Below, piece after piece: positions 25,654 to 34,118 of a stretch of DNA of 64,000 nucleotides. Source of the DNA: Roseobacter sp. MED193 (GTDB lineage Bacteria > Pseudomonadota > Alphaproteobacteria > Rhodobacterales > Rhodobacteraceae); NCBI RefSeq assembly GCF_000152965.1, contig NZ_CH902583.1, positions 3,291,694 to 3,355,693 of the forward strand, written 5' to 3'. The translations under genes and the position numbers were made by a program. Position 1 is the stretch's first letter; every line of letters begins with the position of its first letter. A model generated the notes under the pieces. The model was not told the origin of the DNA. It saw only the letters and a list, made by a program, of their open reading frames with translations, and ran no database searches.

Positions 25654-26487
25654 ATGGCCCTCAAGATGAAACGCTCCGCCGTGGCGGGCAAAGTGCCCAC
25701 GGCAGGGCAACTGGATCTCGGCGAGCTTGCGGTCAACACCTATGACGGCAAACTCTATCTGAAACGCGACGATGGCGCTCAGAGCATCCAGCGGCTGGCC
25801 AATGCAGGCCAGGACGAGGGTTTTGAAAACCTAAATGCCCGCAAGCTCACCTTCGACAATCTGGAAAAATCGGGGCTCGCGGGTGATGGCGATCTGGGCT
25901 TCGATGCCTCGCAGGGATTGATCCTCTACCGCACGCAACAAGGCGTGGATGGCGCGGTCACGGTTCTCGACGGGGCGAACATCGAGGCGGGTGACGGTAT
26001 TGCCATCACCAATACGGGGCTGGGAGGAACCGGCACTCAGAAGTTCACCTTCAGCGCAACATCTGGTTTGCCGTCGCTTTCGGCGGGCGCCAGCATTCGA
26101 AGTCGAGTTGATGGGCGAACCAATACGACCAGCACCAGTTGGATCACTCGCCATACATTCGAGTTTCTTCAAGGTGGCACGATCCGCGTCGTGCATGATT
26201 TGATGCGTTCTGGAAACTCAGGTCCTCAAACCCGAATCCGGCGTTTGCGCAATGGTTCCTGGACTACAATCGCGACCTATACCGCGACCACCAGTTGGGT
26301 CACGAAGACAGCTGATGTCGCCGTGAAAATGGGAGATCAGGTGACGGTTCAGCACAAAGGGGCGACCACCGGTTCCGGAAAAGACATCCAGTATCACAAT
26401 ATCTACATCCGCAATGTCCGGTTCCAAACAGGGGGTGCGGATCTCTACCCCGGCATCTCGAAAGCAGTGGAGGGCAACAGTGTATAA
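25654..26487 (+). CDS. Second tail fibre / receptor-binding protein
   Basis: A 277-residue protein whose N-terminus (MALKMKRSAVAGKVPTAGQL, DLGELAVNTYDGKLYLKRDD) is the same attachment module as in the preceding fibre. From about residue 140 the sequence changes to a beta-sandwich rich in Ser/Thr (SIRSRVDGRTNTTSTSWITR), which likely forms the tip. An AAGGAGG site precedes the ATG. The overlapping 3' end holds the start of the next gene. Confidence 0.78.
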   Translation: MALKMKRSAVAGKVPTAGQLDLGELAVNTYDGKLYLKRDDGAQSIQRLANAGQDEGFENLNARKLTFDNLEKSGLAGDGDLGFDASQGLILYRTQQGVDGAVTVLDGANIEAGDGIAITNTGLGGTGTQKFTFSATSGLPSLSAGASIRSRVDGRTNTTSTSWITRHTFEFLQGGTIRVVHDLMRSGNSGPQTRIRRLRNGSWTTIATYTATTSWVTKTADVAVKMGDQVTVQHKGATTGSGKDIQYHNIYIRNVRFQTGGADLYPGISKAVEGNSV

Positions 26488-26905
26488 TCCACGATTTCTG
26501 ACAGAGGATGGCGACCTGATCGCTGTCGATATCGATCCCGACACGATTGCGACATTCGAAAAAGGGGTTAATCCAGAATACGAAACGGCCCTCGAAGGCG
26601 GCTACGGATCCGTCGCGCCATATGCTCGGATCGTCGACGATGGTCTCGCCAGGCCAGACCCGGTCGTTTCCCGGTTTCAAGCAAAGGCAGCGCTCCTGCA
26701 GATGGGACTCCTTGATCAGGTTGAAGCCTTGATGGCGGGAATGGACGCCATGACCCGGCTTGCCTGGACAGAGGCGGTTGAGTTCCGTCGCTCAAGTCCG
26801 CTCCTTAATAGCCTTGCGCCGTATCTGACATGGCCGGATGGGACGGCGCTCACCGAGACCGATTTGGACGACCTGTTCAATCTTGCCCAAACCATCGAGG
26901 TGTAA
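26480..26905 (+). CDS. Putative tail fibre assembly protein
   Basis: A 141-residue protein with a GTG start at 26480 preceded by GGAGGG, overlapping the fibre gene stop. The N-terminal part has PRFLTEDGDLIAVDIDPD; the C-terminal part is helical and matches a common phage motif (FQAKAALLQMGLLDQVEALM, then AWTEAVEFRRSSPLLNSLA). Proteins with that C-terminal block follow fibre genes in many prophages and are thought to aid fibre folding. Not catalytic as far as can be seen. Confidence 0.65.
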   Translation: MYNPRFLTEDGDLIAVDIDPDTIATFEKGVNPEYETALEGGYGSVAPYARIVDDGLARPDPVVSRFQAKAALLQMGLLDQVEALMAGMDAMTRLAWTEAVEFRRSSPLLNSLAPYLTWPDGTALTETDLDDLFNLAQTIEV

Positions 26906-26910
26906 TTCTG

Positions 26911-27420
26911 ATGCGATACGAACAGATCCTGCTTGCTGAAGCCACGCCGCATTTTGAAACGATTGCAGAGATCGTGGCCGCTGTGCGTGAAACCAAGGCT
27001 TTGCCACCCATAGACGCACTGTCGGTGCTGCAGAGTTTCGCCAAACGTGGCGATACCGCCGCGCTGGCTTGGGAAGGGGACCGGCTCGTCGGTTGCGTCT
27101 GCCTTGGGGCTTGCCATCACTTCATCTCGAGCCCCGACTGGGTGCCGGTCAAGGTTCGGCTGGTCCGCGACGGCATTGATCTCGCTAAGGTTGGATGCAC
27201 GCATTTCGTCTATTTGCATCCCGACTTTTGGGGGCAGGGAATGACGCTGGCGCTCACGGATCAGGCGCGGCGATCAAACCCGATGTTCACCCATACGCTG
27301 CTGCATGGGTTTGCGACCAAGGAATTCGAGGATTGGGCTGCCGGCCTGGATGGAGTGATCCAGATCGGCACGCGACAGGGGCAAAGCGTATTTGTGCGCG
27401 GTATTGCCGGGGCAACTTAG
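26911..27420 (+). CDS. GNAT-like acetyltransferase at the end of the phage late region
   Basis: A 169-residue protein starting MRYEQILLAEATPHFETIAEIV. The FVYLHPDFWGQGMTLALTDQA segment resembles GNAT motif A, which binds acetyl-CoA, although the classical R/Q-x-x-G-x-G/A loop is only partly matched. GNAT genes are found at the end of tail modules and may modify the fibre or a host protein. It is the last forward-strand phage-like gene; no integrase or attachment site follows. Confidence 0.55.
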   Translation: MRYEQILLAEATPHFETIAEIVAAVRETKALPPIDALSVLQSFAKRGDTAALAWEGDRLVGCVCLGACHHFISSPDWVPVKVRLVRDGIDLAKVGCTHFVYLHPDFWGQGMTLALTDQARRSNPMFTHTLLHGFATKEFEDWAAGLDGVIQIGTRQGQSVFVRGIAGAT

Positions 27421-27695
27421 AAGCAGGTTTCTTTGCGGCCGGTTTCTATCCTCGCGTAGGTATAGGCCCAGTAACCTTTAGGCGATTGCCGGTTCTGTTC
27501 GCCAACGGGTAGCGCGTCTCGCTGAACGCCACGAGACTACGGAGAGAGCCAATGTGATCCAACGACGGATCCTGCAGGCGGCAGCTCGTCGTCGTCGTAG
27601 TCACAACGGGCAGGTTGACCAGCACACCGCGTACCATGGAAGCGCCGCCGCATAGAGAAAAACCTTCACTCAATGCCGGTTTCCTCAGTAACCAG
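27421..27695. other. Gene-free junction between prophage late region and Zorya operon
   Basis: About 275 bases without a supported gene between the last prophage gene and the zorD stop. I saw no tRNA, no clear attachment-site repeat and no strong terminator hairpin. A reverse-strand frame here (ending near 27446) is a continuation of an out-of-frame shadow of zorD and has no start of its own. This is where a prophage end could lie. Confidence 0.4.
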
Positions 27696-30600
27696 TTAAA
27701 GATACGAGATCGACCCGTCCAAGTTCTTGGGGCCCATTGGTGTATCGTCTCGTTTGAACACCATCGCCATCGCGGCGGTGACGGGATCCTCAACCCGCGT
27801 TGCACCACCGTCCGAGAGCATCTGCTGCAACCGGCTCGCGTCTTCCTCAGTGTCTCCCATCGGCCAAAGGGCGGAAGTGGCAAGGCGCCGTTTTCGGGCC
27901 ATCAGACTATGCAGGAGGCAGTCGAAGGAGTTGTGCTGGTACCCAGGGTGGATCGCCATCGGGACGTGCACGGTGACGGGCTTGGACTGCCCGATGCGAT
28001 GGACACGATCGTTGCACTGCTCCTCCACGGCCGGGTTCCACCAACGTGACAGGTGGATCACGTGCGTGGCTGCCGTCAGCGTCAGCCCGGTCCCCGCCGC
28101 CTTAGGACCGAGAACCAGAAGATCAAAGCCCTCGTCGCGGGCGAGGTGCCGTTGAAACCGGTTCACGATCTCTTGCCGACGCGGGATTGGGGTACTTCCG
28201 TTGATCAAATCGACACGGGGAAGACCGAACTCTCGTTTCGTGAGCTCGATGAACCGGTGTTGCATCTTTACGTGCTCGATGAAGACCAGCGCGCGCTCGC
28301 CCCGGTCCTGCACCCCGCGCAGGATGTCCATCGTCGCCAAGAGACGGGCAGACATGCTGATATAGGTTTCGTCTTCCGTCGGTGACGATGCGTCAGGGTG
28401 TACGGAGACGGACCGGATATGATGGAGCATCTTGAGTGCGCCGCCTCGGGTGCCGGAGGCAAGCTTTCCACGCGCCGTCTCGTAAGCGGCGGCCTGCGCT
28501 TCCGGCATGAGCCGCGGGTGCAGACGGCGCGATTTTTCTGGAAGGTCGCGGGCGACATCCTCTTTCAGACGACGCAGCGCAACCGGAGGAAGGCCGCTCT
28601 GCGGCTCGAACATTAGCGAATAGAGCTCGCGCATGTTTCCTTCCGCGGGCTCCCCAAACTTCTCCCGGAACGCCTTCAGTGAGCCGAAACGGCCCGGGGT
28701 GAGCTGCTCCATGATCGCCCACAGGTCAACCGTGCTGTTCTCGATCGGGGTGCCGGTCAGCCCGATCCGAAAATCCGCATTGACCGCGAGCGCCGCTTTG
28801 GCGCGCAAGCTCACGGGGTTCTTCACCGCCTGTATTTCGTCGAATACGGCGGTCGAGAAGGGAATTTTCGCTAGCGAATGTTGGTAGTTCGTCAGCGTCG
28901 TGTAGGTGGTCAGCACCCAGTAACGATGCCCACGCCCCTCATCGATCGCCTCCTCCAGATCGCGGAGGTCCAGCAGCGTGTTTCCGCAATCGGTTTCGAT
29001 GCCCTGCTGGCCAGGCCGCTTCTTGCCTCCGAGGGCTGATCCGTAGAGCCGGACCACATTGCCGAGTCCGGGCGCCCGCAAGTGTTTGTCGACCTCTTCC
29101 TCCCAGTTCACGAGCAGCGAGGTGGGCGCCACTACGAGGACTGGCCCGGCGCGCCCGGCTTCCGAGCGGGACATGTTCTCCTTCATCCAAGCGAGAAATG
29201 CGATCGCCTGAAGGGTTTTTCCTAGCCCTTGCTCGTCCGCGTTCAAGATCCCTGGCAGTCCTGCAGCCCAAGCCTCCAGCTTCCAGAGAAAACTCTCCGT
29301 CTGGTGTCCTTTGAGGGCTGATTTCACCACTTCCGGGAGCGCGTCCGAGGCGAGCCGGGTGCGCGGGCTGATCTTTGCAGCCCAGGTGAGGTCCTCGAGG
29401 TTGTCGGCGGTGTCGAGGATGATAGGCCCGATCCGCGGATCGATTTCCTCCCCGATCACTGGTTTATTTTCTGGCTCTTCCCGCTTCCGGATGGCTTCGA
29501 GACGCTGCTCGAGCGCGGCGCGACTTGTCTGGGTCGCGGGGATCTCGGCGCCGTCGACGTTCACCGACGGCTGTCCGTTCGCGATTGCTGCATCCACCTG
29601 CTGGATGAGCCGCTCGACCTGGTCCGGGGCCATCGCCTCGATTATTTCGGCTGCCGCTCCGGTGAACGCCTCAGGCAGCCATGTTGTCCCGGACCCAGTG
29701 ATCTCGAGCGCCGGTTTCTCGTAGACGGTGAGCCCGATCACCCGATCGGAGTATTCCCGTGTCTCTACAAAAGCGGGCTCTGCCGTTTGCTCAATCAGCT
29801 CCTGCTCCTGGGCCGGCGACAGCCCGTCCAGTTTGCCTTTCGAGCGCAGATGGTCCGTGATCGCCTCGGTGACCTTCTGACGTGGATTGCGGACGAACGC
29901 GGCTCGGGTGACCGGATCCGCTCGTTGCATGTCTGTCATAATCTTGAGGACCGGGGTGGCGGCGGGGTCCACGACCAGATAACTCTGCCCGCCAAGCTTG
30001 TAAGCGGGGCGGGCGCCCCGCGCGAAGGCCTTGTCCTGAAAAGCGCGAAGCCAACCCTCCTGCAGCTCCGCCTCCGCCTCGCTGATCTGCTCCCCGTCAC
30101 GTTCCGCGGCCTCGACCCTCTCGCCGAGAAATGGGATGATCGCGAACTGGTCCTCGCCCTGGGGGCTGATCGAGAACCGGTCCGTCAGGGTCACTTCGAG
30201 CCCAGAGAGGAAATCGGTCATCCCGAGGCGCGCTTCCGCATCGGCCCGGTACATCCGGACCCCGGGCTCAAGGGCGCGCCGAAAACGGGCAAGCGCCTCC
30301 CAGTGCTCCTCGAGGTCAGAGCCGGCCCGGAATCGGTCCGCTACCTCAAGCGCGTCCAGCATCCATCTCGGGAGGCGGCGAAGCCCGTCGGCCCCGTCGC
30401 CCGCGGTCTCCAGGATCGCACCGGTCCGATGGGCGATCTCCTTTCGGCCCGCCCGGACCCAGTCATGGGTCAGGCGGAAATCGGGGCTGCCGATCTGGCC
30501 CATGACGTCTGTGCGCAGGGTGAGGTCCACCAAGGGGGGAAGACCAAGCGCGTCCGCCGTCTCCGAGGAGAGCGCGCTCAGCGTTCTGTGAGAGAGCTGA

Positions 30601-30794
30601 ATACGGTCACTCCCGATCTCCACCTGATCGCCTGCCTCCTCTGCGGTGGCTCGTAGATCGGCCAACGCGAAGCTCAGCCGCTTGTCGTGATCGAAATCTG
30701 GCACCGTCCCACGTGAGAGGAGCCGGTCCAGCAGGGACTGGCGAGACCTGAACTCGAGGGTGACCCAGTCCTGATCATAGGTAAGCTGGATCAT
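27696..30794 (-). CDS. zorD: Zorya defence protein ZorD, SNF2-type helicase
   Basis: A 1032-residue SF2/SNF2 helicase. The C-terminal half carries the motor: motif I DEQGLGKTLQAIAFLAWMKE near 518-537, motif II VFDEIQAVKN near 650, motif III GLTGTPIENSTVDLW near 680, and motifs V-VI AAGTGLTLTAATHVIHLSRW and NDRVHRIGQSKPV near 900-935. The N-terminal half (1-480) is Zorya-specific and helical. In type I Zorya, ZorD acts with ZorC on invading DNA. It is the fourth gene of zorABCD and its start overlaps the zorC stop (ATGA). The length is near that of characterised ZorD. All motor motifs look intact. Confidence 0.9.
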   Translation of the reverse strand: MIQLTYDQDWVTLEFRSRQSLLDRLLSRGTVPDFDHDKRLSFALADLRATAEEAGDQVEIGSDRIQLSHRTLSALSSETADALGLPPLVDLTLRTDVMGQIGSPDFRLTHDWVRAGRKEIAHRTGAILETAGDGADGLRRLPRWMLDALEVADRFRAGSDLEEHWEALARFRRALEPGVRMYRADAEARLGMTDFLSGLEVTLTDRFSISPQGEDQFAIIPFLGERVEAAERDGEQISEAEAELQEGWLRAFQDKAFARGARPAYKLGGQSYLVVDPAATPVLKIMTDMQRADPVTRAAFVRNPRQKVTEAITDHLRSKGKLDGLSPAQEQELIEQTAEPAFVETREYSDRVIGLTVYEKPALEITGSGTTWLPEAFTGAAAEIIEAMAPDQVERLIQQVDAAIANGQPSVNVDGAEIPATQTSRAALEQRLEAIRKREEPENKPVIGEEIDPRIGPIILDTADNLEDLTWAAKISPRTRLASDALPEVVKSALKGHQTESFLWKLEAWAAGLPGILNADEQGLGKTLQAIAFLAWMKENMSRSEAGRAGPVLVVAPTSLLVNWEEEVDKHLRAPGLGNVVRLYGSALGGKKRPGQQGIETDCGNTLLDLRDLEEAIDEGRGHRYWVLTTYTTLTNYQHSLAKIPFSTAVFDEIQAVKNPVSLRAKAALAVNADFRIGLTGTPIENSTVDLWAIMEQLTPGRFGSLKAFREKFGEPAEGNMRELYSLMFEPQSGLPPVALRRLKEDVARDLPEKSRRLHPRLMPEAQAAAYETARGKLASGTRGGALKMLHHIRSVSVHPDASSPTEDETYISMSARLLATMDILRGVQDRGERALVFIEHVKMQHRFIELTKREFGLPRVDLINGSTPIPRRQEIVNRFQRHLARDEGFDLLVLGPKAAGTGLTLTAATHVIHLSRWWNPAVEEQCNDRVHRIGQSKPVTVHVPMAIHPGYQHNSFDCLLHSLMARKRRLATSALWPMGDTEEDASRLQQMLSDGGATRVEDPVTAAMAMVFKRDDTPMGPKNLDGSISYL

Positions 30795-33016
30795 TTTTGT
30801 CCGCCCTTTCCGCCCCGGCGCAGCTCCTCATAGAGCATTTGAAGCTCCGCGACCTCTTTCGGACGAAGGTCCGGACTTCCCTCTCTCAGCTTCCGCACCG
30901 CGACCGCGAGAGGCTTGCGCTGATCGAATGTGCGCTTCCACATCCCGAGATCTTCAAGCGCGTCCGCATGCGCGCGAAGGAGATCAAGGCGCCCCTTGGC
31001 GTTATCCGGGAGCTGCGGGAACTTCTGGCCTCCAGATTCCGCGACTTCTTTTTTCGGAACGGTCTTGGACCGGGTGGGCTGACTCGATATCGGAGGCGGC
31101 GCAGCGAATGATACGAACAGGTCATCCAGATCCACACCGCTCGTTTTCAGGTTGAGAAGCAGATGCTCCAGCGCGTTTCTCAAACGAAGCGGAGGTTCGC
31201 CCTTTACCGCCCGAACCCATGCCAACCCTTCTCTGGATTTCGGCGACAGAGCTGGTCGGGTTCTACCTTTCTCGGGTGCCTCCAGATACGCGAGAACCGC
31301 TGCGGCCGCCGCAGGACCGTAAGCTATCATCCGGTCCGTGAGACTGGGGAACCGGACCTGTTTCAAGGAGGCCGCATCGCCGGAATCGGTTTGTACCGGC
31401 TGCGAGGTCTCAGGCTGAACGCGCTGTGCGGCTGCAACTCTTGCGGGAGGTGCGGCGGGTCGACTGGTGGGGTTGGAGAGTCCCGTAGCGGAAGATGGTC
31501 GCATGGCACCTGTTGAACTGAAAATGTCTTGACCGGATGTTGAAGCGCCAATTTCGCGCCGAGAAGGCTGAAGATCAGTGTGGCGCGGCGTTGGGGTGTG
31601 CCGTGATGGAGTGGTTCTACGTGTCGGTGTACGCGGCCTGAACACTTTTGTGTAGGGCCGCGTTTGTTGCGACCATGGCACATCAGCGTTGATCATGTCC
31701 CTGACCCAGCGGCTCCAAGATGGAATGCTGCTGTGTGATTTGGAGGCGCCCGAAGCCCTCCGGTCCGACGCGCGCATGATCTGATCACAATTATACCCCT
31801 CCTCGAACAGCTTCGGTGCCATGGGGTCGGCGATGTCGAACACGTGCGTCCGGTAGCTGTGACACCCGTCCACCATAATCTTGTTCCCGATCTTCATGAT
31901 TAGGAGGGATGTGTTCTGGCGCGCCTGCTGATACCCGACCCGGGTGTGGGCGTTCTTCGCATCCTGACGCATGAGGTGTTGGCGTGCATACTCGAATGCC
32001 TGCGAGGACAAAGCCGCCCAAGCCGCATCTATCTTTCCCTCATCGTAAAGCTTAAGCCAAAAATCCCGGCGCGGCGGCCACATTGCGTCTTTCTGGGTAG
32101 CGTCAACGACCCCGGTGAAAAAGCGCATATCTTCCCGTGTCAGCCAGCGGTGCACGATCGCCATGTAGCGCTCGTCAATACCGCCCCATACCCCACCAGA
32201 TTTGATCCGCGGATCCCCGTAGAGCTCGATCAGGGTTTCCACGAGGTAGGATCTGAGTTTGTCCTCCGGAGTTTTTTCTAGCCATGGATAGATAAGGGCT
32301 TCGATCGCCAGCTCAGCTCCTGTGTTGCGGCCCACGTCCTTGCCCGGTGGGCGTAGCCATCTGATATACCAGTCAATCAGGTCCCGCTCGGACAGATGTG
32401 GCTGGACAATAGAGGTTAGGGACCGGTGGGCGAAATCCATGAACCCGCCGCCATGTGGGTTGCGAACCCCGAGACCGAGGAGTTCTGTGTAGGGGGCAGA
32501 CATCTTCGACATCCGGGCCGCGAGCCGTTCCGGACCTGACACGGGATCCATGAGTTCCGGGATAGCCTCCAGAAGGAGACGTCCGGTTGTGCTCATCCGC
32601 CGAGCCGCCGTGCCGAGTGCGGTCGCGAGTGCGGTCGTGTGCGTACCCTTGGGGACGTAGCTGTCGAGATAAGCGCGCAGCAGCCCGGACAGGAAGGTCT
32701 CGGATGTTGATAAGTCAATCTCGGCGTAGAGGAAGTCTCGCGTCCGGGCTAGGTCAGGGCGCTCCCGCCGTTCCGCGTCGAAAACGGCCGAAGCCGCGGC
32801 TACCACGAAGGAGAGGCGGGTTTCCTCCCAATCGCTACGTTCAACACGATCCCGGAGCTTTTGCGCCAGCGCCTCGCGCTCCTTCTCTGTTCTGGCCACC
32901 TGAACGTCGGGCCAGCGTTCCCGCACCCGGTCAGCGGCCGCTTGCAGGTATCGAAGCTCCGGAACGGACAGGGCTGAGAGCTGCCCTGCCTTTTCAAGCG
33001 CATCCATGAGGCTCAT
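30791..33016 (-). CDS. zorC: Zorya defence protein ZorC (EH-signature domain) with long C-terminal extension
   Basis: A 741-residue protein with the Zorya ZorC (EH_Signature) region over residues about 1-450: WYIRWLRPPGKDVGRNTGAE near 216-235, RRDFWLKLYDEGKIDAAWAAL near 316-336, SLLIMKIGNKIMVDGCHSYR near 370-389, and SHSSIPSWSRWVRDMI near 427-442. ZorC is thought to bind invading DNA with ZorD. From about 455 the sequence is Pro/Arg/Thr/Ser-rich and then helical, so the protein is markedly longer than the Escherichia coli type I ZorC (about 560 residues, from memory). It overlaps zorB and zorD by four bases each. Confidence 0.88.
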   Translation of the reverse strand: MSLMDALEKAGQLSALSVPELRYLQAAADRVRERWPDVQVARTEKEREALAQKLRDRVERSDWEETRLSFVVAAASAVFDAERRERPDLARTRDFLYAEIDLSTSETFLSGLLRAYLDSYVPKGTHTTALATALGTAARRMSTTGRLLLEAIPELMDPVSGPERLAARMSKMSAPYTELLGLGVRNPHGGGFMDFAHRSLTSIVQPHLSERDLIDWYIRWLRPPGKDVGRNTGAELAIEALIYPWLEKTPEDKLRSYLVETLIELYGDPRIKSGGVWGGIDERYMAIVHRWLTREDMRFFTGVVDATQKDAMWPPRRDFWLKLYDEGKIDAAWAALSSQAFEYARQHLMRQDAKNAHTRVGYQQARQNTSLLIMKIGNKIMVDGCHSYRTHVFDIADPMAPKLFEEGYNCDQIMRASDRRASGASKSHSSIPSWSRWVRDMINADVPWSQQTRPYTKVFRPRTPTRRTTPSRHTPTPRHTDLQPSRREIGASTSGQDIFSSTGAMRPSSATGLSNPTSRPAAPPARVAAAQRVQPETSQPVQTDSGDAASLKQVRFPSLTDRMIAYGPAAAAAVLAYLEAPEKGRTRPALSPKSREGLAWVRAVKGEPPLRLRNALEHLLLNLKTSGVDLDDLFVSFAAPPPISSQPTRSKTVPKKEVAESGGQKFPQLPDNAKGRLDLLRAHADALEDLGMWKRTFDQRKPLAVAVRKLREGSPDLRPKEVAELQMLYEELRRGGKGGQK

Positions 33017-34116
33017 TCCGATCCCCCTGCGGCGCGCAGCGCCTCAAGTCGGCGTCCGACTTCTTCCACCTCCTCGACGGTACTTGGCGCGTACATGATG
33101 ATCCGAAGATCGATCCGCCGGTTCGCGGCCTTCCCCTCGGTCGTCTCGTTGGTTTCAATCGGTCGCATCTCCCCGTAGCCTGAGACGGACATGACCGGCT
33201 GGTCGCGAAGGTTTCTATGAGCCAAAATGCCTGCTACTTCTTCTCGTATTGCGAAAAATGTCTCGTTAGCTCTTCGTGTTGACAGTGTAACGTTGTCGAT
33301 ACGTCCTCGATCACTGTCCGTGTGTCCCTCGATCTGGACCGCCTCGATCAGGGCGTTTCCGCTCTCACAATCCGGCCCTCGCTCCGCCCTCTCCCCGAGG
33401 GTAAAGCAGACGAGGATCTCATCCAGAAGACGACCCATGGTCTCCACGATCGCGCGTTGACGCCTCTCGAGCTGGGGTGATCCGCTGCGGAAAAGGCCTT
33501 CCCCCTGGAACCGGAGCGCGTCCTGTTCCGGGCTGATCACGACCTGAAGCTCCGGAAACTCGATCAGGAGCCGGTCGCGAAGTTCAACGAGGATCTCCCT
33601 TCGCTGGTCAATGGCCTGGGAGAGGTAGGCCTCGAGCGGGTTGACCACCTGGAGCCGTTCGATCTTATCCCGCAAACGCTTGATCTCCTCCCGCAAACGC
33701 TCGATCTCTTCGACAAGCTGGTCGATCCGGGAACGCAGGTGCTCGTTCTCCTCCTCCAGTTCAGCAACCCGGGCCCGGAGCGCCTCATTTTCGTCTCGCA
33801 GCTGGTCGAGTTCGCTGAGCAGCCGGTCTCGCTCGGCGGTAACCGTCTCCAACTCGGACGTGACGCGGGCAAGTTCGGCCTCGAGGGCCTTAACAGAGGC
33901 GCGCAGGTCCTGGTTCTCGACACGCAGTTCGTCGCGCTCCTGACGGACCCTCTCATATGCGGTCAAGGGGACCGACTCGTCATCGTTGAGCTGGGTCGCG
34001 AAGAAGGCGAGCAGGATCATGATGATCAGAAGGAAGCTGATCGTCATGTCCGTCATCGTGACAAAGACGGACTCCTCCTCCTCAGCGCGCGTCCGGTTTC
34101 GCTCCAGCCGGCGCAT
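33013..34116 (-). CDS. zorB: Zorya defence protein ZorB, MotB/OmpA-like stator with long coiled coil
   Basis: A 367-residue stator subunit. It has a charged N-terminus, one membrane helix (TISFLLIIMILLAFFATQ near 25-42) with Asp23 in MTDMTI as the likely proton-carrying residue, and a C-terminal OmpA-like peptidoglycan-binding domain near 195-345 (IEGHTDSD at 262-269, NRRIDLR at 332-338). Between them lies a roughly 100-residue heptad-rich coiled coil (about 55-157). With ZorA it forms a proton-driven motor in the inner membrane that senses phage entry. It lies two bases after zorA and overlaps zorC (ATGA). Confidence 0.9.
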   Translation of the reverse strand: MRRLERNRTRAEEEESVFVTMTDMTISFLLIIMILLAFFATQLNDDESVPLTAYERVRQERDELRVENQDLRASVKALEAELARVTSELETVTAERDRLLSELDQLRDENEALRARVAELEEENEHLRSRIDQLVEEIERLREEIKRLRDKIERLQVVNPLEAYLSQAIDQRREILVELRDRLLIEFPELQVVISPEQDALRFQGEGLFRSGSPQLERRQRAIVETMGRLLDEILVCFTLGERAERGPDCESGNALIEAVQIEGHTDSDRGRIDNVTLSTRRANETFFAIREEVAGILAHRNLRDQPVMSVSGYGEMRPIETNETTEGKAANRRIDLRIIMYAPSTVEEVEEVGRRLEALRAAGGSE

Positions 34117-34118
34117 GC

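Noticed and set aside
27421-27695. Prophage attachment site
   Set aside because: No repeat of this stretch or tRNA end was found at the left side; the left prophage end may lie outside the window.
29787-30656. 289-residue plus-strand frame inside zorD
   Set aside because: Antisense shadow of a well-supported helicase; no recognisable domain.
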